Virus record (IMG/VR): IMGVR_UViG_3300044632_000621
Span: 1 to 33,786 of that record
Reading direction: 5' to 3' (one strand)
DNA: 33,786 nt
From: a virus
In this document: in pieces, positions 22,679 through 29,003 of the stretch
Numbering within the stretch: position 1 is the stretch's first letter
Layout: each line of letters starts with the position of its first letter
Notes under the pieces: generated by a model
What the model saw: only the letters and a program-made list of their open reading frames with translations
What the model was told of the DNA's origin: nothing
Databases searched by the model: none
Program-made: the position numbers and the translations under genes

Positions 22679-23085
22679 TCGTCATGGGCAAGCCCATCGC
22701 GCAGCCGCGCCCGCGCTTCAGTATGCGAGGAGGCTTCGCTCGCGCATTCGTGCCGAAGGATCATGCGGTGCACTCGTACCGCAACGCGATCATCGCTGAA
22801 GTCAAGCGGCTGCGGCTCCCATGCGTCGAAGGACCTGTGAGGCTTGAGGTCGTGTTCTCATTCGCAACGCAGAAGAAGTCGCAGCACGGCACCTATCGCA
22901 TTGCGCGCCCCGACCTAGACAACCTTGAGAAGGCAGTCATGGACGCGCTCACCGATGCGGGAGCATGGCGCGATGACTCGCAGGTCGCCTTCAAGTGCAG
23001 CACCAAAGTGCATGGTCGGATCGATGCGACCAGCATCCTCATCAAGCCGATGGAGTTCGACACTGATGCCGTGGAGACCGAATAG
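22675..23085 (+). CDS. rusA: RusA-family Holliday junction resolvase
   Basis: 136 residues if GTG 22675 is used (overlaps the previous stop); ATG 22684, three codons later, is the alternative. Motifs GKPIAQPRPRF (residues about 5-15) and RPDLDNLEKAVMDALTDAGA, then WRDDSQV, carry the conserved acidic residues of RusA, which cuts four-way junctions made in recombination and replication. Full length for the family. It overlaps the HNH gene by 20 bases. Confidence 0.85.
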   Translation: MIVMGKPIAQPRPRFSMRGGFARAFVPKDHAVHSYRNAIIAEVKRLRLPCVEGPVRLEVVFSFATQKKSQHGTYRIARPDLDNLEKAVMDALTDAGAWRDDSQVAFKCSTKVHGRIDATSILIKPMEFDTDAVETE

Positions 23086-23725
23086 CGTTGGCGACAAGCG
23101 CAAGTCGAGGTACGGTCACGACTGGCAGAAGCAGCGCGCCGCGACCTTGAGGGCTGAACCGCTCTGCAGGCTATGCCTGTCGGTCGGTCGCACGGTCGCG
23201 GCTGTGGTCGTGGATCACATCAAGCCTCTCGAGGACGGCGGCACGAACGAGCAGTCGAACTTGCAGGCGCTGTGCAAGCGTTGCCATGACTCGATCAAGA
23301 CTCCTGCCGATGTGAGGCTTCGGCGTGCAGCAGACCGAACCATCGTGTGCGTGCGTTGCGTGTCCTTCGATGAAACCATCTCCTTCGGGTTCGATGTTCG
23401 GGCGTTGAGGCGCACGCTCGCAGCAGAGTTCGGATTCGCCCATGCCCACGCCATCGCCCATGCGGCTGCGTTCGGTGCAGTCGAGGGAGCAGCGCGAGGC
23501 GACCTGCCTCCCGTGCGACTGCTCATCCTTACCGACGATGCGGAGCAGGCGAGGCTGCTTGCAGCGAGGCATGGGTGCAGCCTGACCGTCGAAGGCATTG
23601 GGCAGATACCGCGCGTGGGTGATCGGTCAGCGGCTGAAGTCGAGTGGTTGGCGAAACGCTACGGGGTTGAGTACAGTTTGAGGCATGGACAGTCCTTGCA
23701 AGGACAGCAGCCTTCGAGTGCGTGA
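23066..23725 (+). CDS. HNH endonuclease with an extra C-terminal domain
   Basis: 219 residues from ATG 23066, inside the end of rusA. The N-terminal 85 residues are a full HNH nuclease: C34xxC37, VVDHIKPLEDGG (D50-H51), SNLQALC70KRCH74. Phage HNH proteins often nick DNA or help packaging. The remaining 130 residues are not usual for small HNH proteins; they include an RLLILTDDAEQARLLAARHG strand-helix unit resembling a Rossmann-like fold. Possible roles are DNA modification or self-restriction. The next gene starts within its last 41 bases. Confidence 0.75.
   Translation: MPWRPNSVGDKRKSRYGHDWQKQRAATLRAEPLCRLCLSVGRTVAAVVVDHIKPLEDGGTNEQSNLQALCKRCHDSIKTPADVRLRRAADRTIVCVRCVSFDETISFGFDVRALRRTLAAEFGFAHAHAIAHAAAFGAVEGAARGDLPPVRLLILTDDAEQARLLAARHGCSLTVEGIGQIPRVGDRSAAEVEWLAKRYGVEYSLRHGQSLQGQQPSSA
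23648..23677 (+). promoter_or_regulatory. possible internal leaderless promoter before the first DpdA-like gene
   Basis: TTGGCG (23648-23653), 18 bases, then TACAGT (23672-23677), seven bases before ATG 23685. There is no Shine-Dalgarno sequence. It could allow separate expression of the deazaguanine genes. Confidence 0.45.
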
Positions 23726-24488
23726 CATCGCGCCGACTGTGTACCTTGCGCACCTTGCAGGCTCGACTGCCCAGTCGAGTCTCGAAAGGCTTGGGACGGT
23801 CGATGCGCCGCCACTCCTGATCTCGTATGCCTACGCGAAGGAGTGGGAGCGCGTGCGCGCGCAGACCCCTTGCAGGGAGTGGGTCCTCGACAGTGGAGCA
23901 TTCACTGCGCGGAGCATGGGTATCACCATACGCCTTGAGGAGTTCATCGACTACGCGCTGCAGCGCATGGCTGATGATCCGCGACTCACCGAAGTCTTCG
24001 CACTCGATGTGATCGGCGACCACAAGGCGACGATGCGCAACACCGAAGCGATGTGGGCGCGGGGCATCAAGGCGATCCCATGCTTTCACGAAGGCAGCCC
24101 GTGGGCAGCCCTGCGCGACATGATGCGGTTCCCGAAGATCGCGCTGGGTGGCGTCGCGCGTGCATCGACAGCCCGCAAGGACGAGTTCGCGGCGCAGGTG
24201 TTTGCCCGCGCATGGCCGAAGCAGATACACGGGTTTGGGTACGGCGCACAGCGGCTCGTCCTCAAGTATCCTTGGCACAGCGTCGATGCGAGTTCATGGA
24301 ACAACGGCATTCGATATGCGCAATGGTGGTCGATGGCAGCGCGCGGGAGCCTCAAAGGAGGTCGCTTCGCGCGCGTCAAGAACGCAGGCAGTCTGTTGCA
24401 CGGTGAGATCGAGCACTTCGCGCGCGTAGAGCGCGCTGCAAGAAGCAAGTGGAGGAGCATATGGCAGAGCGGCGCGTTGTCGTGTTGA
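23685..24488 (+). CDS. DpdA-like 7-deazaguanine DNA transglycosylase, paralogue 1
   Basis: 267 residues from ATG 23685. It carries diverged TGT (tRNA-guanine transglycosylase) landmarks in order: VLDSGAFTA (compare TDSGGFQ, the catalytic Asp), FALDVIGD (compare the substrate-binding LDE region), IPCFHEG, KIALGGVAR, IHGFGYG (compare MGVG), and SVDASSW (compare the nucleophile Asp region). DpdA enzymes of phages and bacterial dpd islands use this fold to swap guanine in DNA for preQ0 or derivatives. Context with queC, queD, queE and folE makes this strong. It overlaps queC by 28 bases. Confidence 0.8.
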   Translation: MDSPCKDSSLRVRDIAPTVYLAHLAGSTAQSSLERLGTVDAPPLLISYAYAKEWERVRAQTPCREWVLDSGAFTARSMGITIRLEEFIDYALQRMADDPRLTEVFALDVIGDHKATMRNTEAMWARGIKAIPCFHEGSPWAALRDMMRFPKIALGGVARASTARKDEFAAQVFARAWPKQIHGFGYGAQRLVLKYPWHSVDASSWNNGIRYAQWWSMAARGSLKGGRFARVKNAGSLLHGEIEHFARVERAARSKWRSIWQSGALSC

Positions 24489-25132
24489 TGTCGGGAGGTC
24501 TAGACTCGTCCGTGCTTGCGTCCGTGCTTGAGGCATCGGGCTACGAGGTCAACGGTCTGTCCATCGACTATGGGCAAAGGCATCGGCGCGAACTCGAATG
24601 CGCAGTCGCGTACTGCAGGGCTGGCGCGATCCCGCATAAGGTGGTCACGCTCGAGGGCTTCGCTAGCCTCATCCCGACGAGTTCGCAGACGAACCGCGAA
24701 GTCGCAGTTCCTCACGGGCACTACGCCCATGACTCGATGAAGTCGACAGTCGTGCCGAATCGAAACATGGTCATGCTGTCCATCGCAGCAGCCCATGCCA
24801 TTGCGATCAAGGCAGACGCAATCGCAATCGCTGCGCACGCAGGCGACCACACGATCTACCCTGACTGCCGGCGGGAGTTCCTCAATGCCTTCGTGGACGC
24901 GGTGCGCGAAGGCAACTGGGATGCAGAGGAGTTCAGTCTGTTCGCGCCGTTCGTTGATGTGGACAAGGCAGGCATCGTGACGATGGGGCAAGAGGTCAAT
25001 GCCCCGATGCACCTGACCTACTCATGCTACGAGGGGCGGGCAAGGCATTGCGGGCGATGCGGCACTTGTGTCGAGAGGCGTGAGGCGTTTCAGCAGGCAG
25101 GCATTACCGACCCAACGGAGTACGAAGCATGA
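24461..25132 (+). CDS. queC: QueC, 7-cyano-7-deazaguanine (preQ0) synthase
   Basis: 223 residues from ATG 24461, chosen for the GGAGGAG just upstream; a GTG 12 bases earlier is less likely. The ATP pyrophosphatase loop SGGLDSS lies at residues 11-17 and the zinc site Cys188, Cys197, Cys200, Cys203 near the end, all as in QueC. The enzyme turns CDG, ammonia and ATP into preQ0, the precursor of queuosine, archaeosine and deazaguanine-modified DNA. It appears complete. ATGA overlap with the ParB-like gene. Confidence 0.94.
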   Translation: MAERRVVVLMSGGLDSSVLASVLEASGYEVNGLSIDYGQRHRRELECAVAYCRAGAIPHKVVTLEGFASLIPTSSQTNREVAVPHGHYAHDSMKSTVVPNRNMVMLSIAAAHAIAIKADAIAIAAHAGDHTIYPDCRREFLNAFVDAVREGNWDAEEFSLFAPFVDVDKAGIVTMGQEVNAPMHLTYSCYEGRARHCGRCGTCVERREAFQQAGITDPTEYEA

Positions 25133-25689
25133 AAGTCGAGAAGGTCAAGATCGAGTCGCTGGTCGAGGACGCGGCGAACGCGCGCGCGCACCCCGAGAAG
25201 AACATCGGAGTCATCGCAGAGTCGCTGCGACAGTTCGGGCAGCAGAAGCCCATCGTCGTTGGCGAGGGGGATGTCGTGCTTGCGGGCAATGGACTCCTCG
25301 CCGCAGCAAAGCGCATTGGCATGACTCATGTCGAGATCGTGCGCACCAAACTCAAAGGCAGCGAGGCGCGGGCGTTCGCGCTTGCCGACAATCGCAGCGG
25401 CGAACTGTCCGAATGGGATTGGGAGTCGCTTGCGCGCGAACTTGAGTCGCTGCAGGCTGCGGGCTTCGACATCGCGACCATCGGGTGGGAGTCGCATGAG
25501 GCTGAACTGGTCATGGCAGCGGAGTTCACCGCGCAGCCCGTGACCGAAGACGCGCCCGAAGCCCGAAGCGGGAGGCTGGTCATCGCGTTCTCGCCCGAGC
25601 AAAGCGAGGAGGTTCGTTCGCACATCGAGCGCATGAACCGCAAGGACGCAGCGACTGCAGTGCTCGACGCACTTCGGGCTTGGGAATGA
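25129..25689 (+). CDS. ParB-like protein within the deazaguanine operon
   Basis: 186 residues from ATG 25129, overlapping the queC stop. Residues 1-95 are a ParB/sulfiredoxin-type domain: VEKVKIESLVEDAANARAHP, then VVLAGNGLLAAAKRIGMTHV, then FALADNR. The remaining 90 residues have no clear domain. Bacterial dpd islands include a ParB-like partner, DpdB, that works with DpdA to insert preQ0 into DNA. Being placed between queC and a DpdA paralogue makes a DpdB-like helper role plausible, but that is inference. The other ParB-like gene (18615) has a different C-terminus. Confidence 0.72.
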   Translation: MKVEKVKIESLVEDAANARAHPEKNIGVIAESLRQFGQQKPIVVGEGDVVLAGNGLLAAAKRIGMTHVEIVRTKLKGSEARAFALADNRSGELSEWDWESLARELESLQAAGFDIATIGWESHEAELVMAAEFTAQPVTEDAPEARSGRLVIAFSPEQSEEVRSHIERMNRKDAATAVLDALRAWE

Positions 25690-26453
25690 CCTGCCTCTAC
25701 TTCGCCACCCCGCTCGCGAATCCCGCCATCGAGTGCTTCAAGAGGCACGCGCATGAGCCGTGCAACATCCTCACCTCGTTCGCCTTCAAGGACAAGGTGG
25801 ACACCTACATCGATGCGCTCCCGCGTGCGCGGCTGATGCTCGATAGCGGTGCCTACACGGCATGGTCGTGCGGGCAGACCGTGGACATCAATGCACTCAT
25901 CGAGTACGCGCGCCACCCGCGATGGTCAGAGGTAGTTGCGCTCGATGTCATCGGGGATGCAGACGCAAGCGTGCGCAATGCGATCACGATGAAGGAGGCG
26001 GGGCTCGATGTCATGCCCGTCTTCCACATAGGCGACCCCATCGAGCACCTGCTGTTCTACAAGTCGAACTTCTCAAAGGTCGGGCTGTCTTGCAGGTTCG
26101 GTGAGCCGCTGCATGAGTCGCTCGCCTTCATCAGGAAGTGCTTCGCAGTTGCATGGCCGTACCGCTTTCATTCGTTCGGGTGGGTCAGCGAGAAGGTGCT
26201 TCGCAAGTTCCCTTTCGACAGTGCGGACGCAAGCACATGGGTCAATCCTCATCGCTTCGGTGCGGTCAAGCCCTGCGGCGACTCGATGAGCGGAGGCATG
26301 AGGGGGCAGAGTTTCAAACTCAAGCGCGAGAGGTCGGGTAACATCGACCTCTGGATGGTGGTTGAGAGATACAAGACGCTCGAAAGGAGCCTTGAGCAGC
26401 AATGGAGACGCGAACTGAAGACGGTGCGCCCCGCTACCTCGGCAAGCAAGTGA
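25686..26453 (+). CDS. DpdA-like 7-deazaguanine DNA transglycosylase, paralogue 2
   Basis: 255 residues from ATG 25686, overlapping the ParB-like stop. It has the same ordered motifs as the gene at 23685 but with much sequence change between: MLDSGAYTA, VALDVIGDADA, MPVFHIGDP, KVGLSCRFGE, YRFHSFGWVS and SADASTW. Both Asp-bearing motifs are kept, so it is probably active. Two such genes in one operon could act on different DNA motifs, use different bases (preQ0 versus preQ1), or form a heterodimer. A tRNA target cannot be excluded. Confidence 0.78.
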   Translation: MTCLYFATPLANPAIECFKRHAHEPCNILTSFAFKDKVDTYIDALPRARLMLDSGAYTAWSCGQTVDINALIEYARHPRWSEVVALDVIGDADASVRNAITMKEAGLDVMPVFHIGDPIEHLLFYKSNFSKVGLSCRFGEPLHESLAFIRKCFAVAWPYRFHSFGWVSEKVLRKFPFDSADASTWVNPHRFGAVKPCGDSMSGGMRGQSFKLKRERSGNIDLWMVVERYKTLERSLEQQWRRELKTVRPATSASK

Positions 26454-26803
26454 GGGGAGTCGCGGATGCGCTCGACACCATCGAATGGACGAAGCAGACG
26501 CGATGCACTCACACGCTCGACTGCACGGAGTTCACCAGCCTGTGTCCTGTGACGGGACAGCCCGACTTCGGGCGCATCGAGATCGTGTACTCGCCTGTCG
26601 CGCACATCGTTGAGACGAAGTCGCTCAAGTTGTGGCTGCGCAAGTGGCGCGAGCGCGGCGCATTCAACGAGGTCATCGTTGAGGAGGTCGCGGACGAGTT
26701 CTTCGCAGCAGTCAAGCCTGCGTGGGTTCGAGTCACGGGACGGTTCAACCATCGCGGCGGCATCGCAGTCAGCGCAGTCACGATGCGAGGCGAGTCATGC
26801 TGA
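26402..26803 (+). CDS. queF: QueF-like preQ0 reductase (atypical)
   Basis: 133 residues from ATG 26402, starting inside the previous gene. Core motif EFTSLCPVTGQPDF with Cys48 and Asp55 at the spacing of the catalytic Cys/Asp of short QueF enzymes, then the nucleotide-site motif ETKSLKLWLRKWR (from residue 71). QueF reduces preQ0 to preQ1 with NADPH. One oddity: where QueF usually reads F-H-E, this protein has FNE (about 88-90), so a normally conserved His is Asn. It may be a variant reductase or an amidating QueF-like enzyme. Confidence 0.85.
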   Translation: METRTEDGAPRYLGKQVRGVADALDTIEWTKQTRCTHTLDCTEFTSLCPVTGQPDFGRIEIVYSPVAHIVETKSLKLWLRKWRERGAFNEVIVEEVADEFFAAVKPAWVRVTGRFNHRGGIAVSAVTMRGESC

Positions 26804-27207
26804 TCGAGCGGCGTTACCGCTTCTACGCGGCGCACCGCAATGTCGGGCTAGGCGGGAAGTGCTCGCGACTGCACGGGCATCGATACGGCATCGCGGTCGT
26901 GCTGAAGGTCGAGCGAGGTCCTCACGGCGTGGGCATCAAGTTCGAGGACATCGATGCGAAACTCGCGCCTGTCTTCGAGTCGTTCGACCATCGCGCGCTG
27001 CTGCACGACAAGGACGAACTCGCACACAAAGGCATCGAGGGCGCGATTGTGTTCCCGTTCGAGCCCAGTACGGAGCGACTCGCGGCATACCTCTTGCAGT
27101 TGTGCCGCTTCGCGATCCCCGAAGTCGTGTCCTTGTCCGTCACGGAGACGGACAGCGCGACCGTGACCGCAGCAGAGGAGGACATCATCCCATGGCTTAC
27201 ACAGTGA
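26797..27207 (+). CDS. queD: QueD, 6-carboxytetrahydropterin synthase
   Basis: 136 residues from ATG 26797, overlapping queF by 7 bases. Zinc ligands His13 (FYAAHR), His26 and His28 (LHGHRYG), catalytic Cys22 (four residues before His26 as in E. coli QueD) and His65 (SFDHRALLHD) are all present. The enzyme converts dihydroneopterin triphosphate, the FolE product, into CPH4. Length is normal. The start of queE lies within its last 16 bases. Confidence 0.92.
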   Translation: MLIERRYRFYAAHRNVGLGGKCSRLHGHRYGIAVVLKVERGPHGVGIKFEDIDAKLAPVFESFDHRALLHDKDELAHKGIEGAIVFPFEPSTERLAAYLLQLCRFAIPEVVSLSVTETDSATVTAAEEDIIPWLTQ

Positions 27208-27842
27208 ACGAAGTGTTCTACTCGCCGCAAGGCGAAGGGATGCGCGCGGGTCAGATGTCCGTGTTCGTGCGCTTCACAGGCTGCAACCTCAAGTGCAGCA
27301 AGGAGGCGGGCGAGAAGAGCATCGGCGGCTTCGACTGCGACACGGAGTTCGCATCAGGTCGCCGCATGACCGCAGAGGACATCCTCGCCGCGTGCTTCGA
27401 TGCGATGAAGAGCGGCGGGCTTCGCAGCGACTACAAGCCCTGCGCCGATCATCGCCCGTGGATCGTCCTCACGGGCGGCGAGCCTGCGCTGCAGGTCGAT
27501 GCCGAACTGCTCGAGGTGCTGCACGGAGCAGGCTTCTTGTGTGCCATCGAAACCAATGGCAGCATCGACCTCGCAGACTTGCGCCTTGATTGGATCACCG
27601 TGAGCCCGAAGGTCGCGGAGCATTGCGTGAGGCAACTCAAGGCAGACGAGGTGAAGTATGTCCGTGGGCATGGGCAGGCAATCCCAAAGCCCGCGTGCAA
27701 GGCAAGGCATCAACTCATCAGCCCAGCCTTCGATGGGCTTGCACTCGACCGCCGCGCATTCGATTGGTGCCTGCGGCTCATCAAGGAGAATCCCGAATGG
27801 CGCATGAGCGTCCAGATGCACAAGGCATGGATGGTTCGATGA
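27192..27842 (+). CDS. queE: QueE, radical SAM 7-carboxy-7-deazaguanine synthase
   Basis: 216 residues from ATG 27192. It begins TVNEVFYSPQGEGMRAGQMS, the usual QueE start, then the cluster motif Cys31-x3-Cys35-x13-Cys49-DTEF. Most QueE proteins have Cx3Cx2C, so about 11 residues are inserted before the last Cys; similar loops are known in some QueE branches. GGEP for SAM binding follows (LTGGEPALQ), then IETNGS. The enzyme rearranges CPH4 to CDG. Overlaps folE by ATGA. Confidence 0.92.
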   Translation: MAYTVNEVFYSPQGEGMRAGQMSVFVRFTGCNLKCSKEAGEKSIGGFDCDTEFASGRRMTAEDILAACFDAMKSGGLRSDYKPCADHRPWIVLTGGEPALQVDAELLEVLHGAGFLCAIETNGSIDLADLRLDWITVSPKVAEHCVRQLKADEVKYVRGHGQAIPKPACKARHQLISPAFDGLALDRRAFDWCLRLIKENPEWRMSVQMHKAWMVR

Positions 27843-28399
27843 CTCGCGAACGCGCAGAGCAGGCAGTGCGCGACCTCCTCGTCTACATGGGCGAGGACAT
27901 CACGCGCGAAGGGCTGCGAGACACGCCCGCGCGCGTTGCACGCGCGATGCGTGAGATGAGCAGCGGGCTGCAAGTCGATGCGAGGTCATGCCTCGGCACG
28001 GTCTTCAAGGAGCCTTGCGATCAGATGATCCTCGTGCGAGGCGTGCGGTTCGTGTCCATGTGCGAACACCACCTCCTCCCATTCGTGGGCGAGGCAACGG
28101 TCGCCTACTTCGCGCGCGACCGCATCGTCGGTCTGTCGAAGATCCCACGCATGATCGACGCGCTCTCACGCCGACCACAGGTGCAAGAGCGACTCACGCA
28201 ACAGATCGCGCGCACCTTGTCCGATGCCATCGATGCGAAGGGCGTGGGCGTGCTGCTGCGCGCATCGCACTCATGCATGGGATGCAGAGGCGCAAGGCAG
28301 CCCGATGCGGACATGGTCACCTCATGCCTCCTCGGAGTCATGCGTGACGAGGAGGCTCGCGCAGAGTTCATCGCGCTGGCTGGGCTGCGGTCGCCTTGA
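27839..28399 (+). CDS. folE: FolE, GTP cyclohydrolase I
   Basis: 186 residues from ATG 27839; ATG 27827, four codons earlier in the same frame, is also possible. Motifs: SMCEHHLLPFVG with Cys75 and His78 (zinc), IVGLSKIPRMIDALSRRPQV, QERLTQQIA, and SHSCMGCRGAR with Cys146 (third zinc ligand). It makes dihydroneopterin triphosphate from GTP, the first step of the preQ0 route. It completes a phage-encoded path from GTP, and is the last gene before a 127-base gap. Confidence 0.93.
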   Translation: MTRERAEQAVRDLLVYMGEDITREGLRDTPARVARAMREMSSGLQVDARSCLGTVFKEPCDQMILVRGVRFVSMCEHHLLPFVGEATVAYFARDRIVGLSKIPRMIDALSRRPQVQERLTQQIARTLSDAIDAKGVGVLLRASHSCMGCRGARQPDADMVTSCLLGVMRDEEARAEFIALAGLRSP

Positions 28400-28425
28400 C
28401 GAGGTCGGCGGGAGGGGGAAAGGGG

Positions 28426-28440
28426 TGTCAAAGTTTGACA
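28426..28440 (+). promoter_or_regulatory. perfect palindrome TGTCAAAGTTTGACA in the folE-terminase gap
   Basis: TGTCAAA-G-TTTGACA contains GTCAA-N3-TTGAC and, with the preceding GG, the GGTGTCAA half-site found upstream of the HTH gene. It lies about 87 bases before the terminase start, so it is a likely operator for late-gene control. Confidence 0.6.
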
Positions 28441-28512
28441 GCAGTTGTTCCTGATCCTGAGGCGGTCCCTCGCGCGCGCGTTCACGGGATAGAGGGAAAC
28501 GCGGGAAACTGG

Positions 28513-28518
28513 TAGAGT
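28513..28518 (+). promoter_or_regulatory. -10-like box TAGAGT before the small terminase gene
   Basis: TAGAGT followed by GCC, eight bases before ATG 28527, with no Shine-Dalgarno sequence. The same word TAGAGTGCC precedes the protease gene at 32254. No -35 box is clear, suggesting an activator or phage-modified polymerase. Confidence 0.45.
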
Positions 28519-28526
28519 GCCCCTCG

Positions 28527-29003
28527 ATGGCAGGTCCTCCTCCCAAACCAACCGCCCAACTTCGACTCGCAGGGTCTTGGCGGGCTCGTAAACGGGCTAC
28601 AGAACCGTCTGTGGCGGTCGGCGTGCCTGCCCCTCCCGAATGGCTGCCTGACGATGCGAAGGCGGCATACGAGGATCTAGCCCGCCTACTCGAACCGATG
28701 CGAGTGGTGTCGCCCGTCGATGCCGTCTCGCTGGCGCAACTCGCGGAGTACCTTGCACGGTGGAAGAAGGCGACTGCCGCACTTGCGAAGTACGGCGAGG
28801 TCATCCCGACCCGCGACGATGCGGGCAAGGTGATCGGGTTCAGACGGTCGCCGTATGTCGCCATGCAGATCGAGTACGGTCTGATGCTGCGGCGACTCAT
28901 GTCGGAGTTCGGTCTGACCCCTTCGGCAAGAGCAAGGCTGAGTAACGACGATGCCCAAGCCCAAACGGAAGCCCTCTTCTCGCGCAAGTACAAAGCGGGA
29001 TGA
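28527..29003 (+). CDS. terminase small subunit (P27-like)
   Basis: 158 residues from ATG 28527. The N-terminus MAGPPPKPTAQLRLAGSWRA, then PAPPEWLPDDAKAAYEDLAR and SPVDAVSLAQLAEYLARWKK, is the usual layout of P27-family small terminases, which recognise phage DNA and present it to the large subunit. Length is right. It overlaps the large terminase gene by 53 bases. Confidence 0.85.
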   Translation: MAGPPPKPTAQLRLAGSWRARKRATEPSVAVGVPAPPEWLPDDAKAAYEDLARLLEPMRVVSPVDAVSLAQLAEYLARWKKATAALAKYGEVIPTRDDAGKVIGFRRSPYVAMQIEYGLMLRRLMSEFGLTPSARARLSNDDAQAQTEALFSRKYKAG

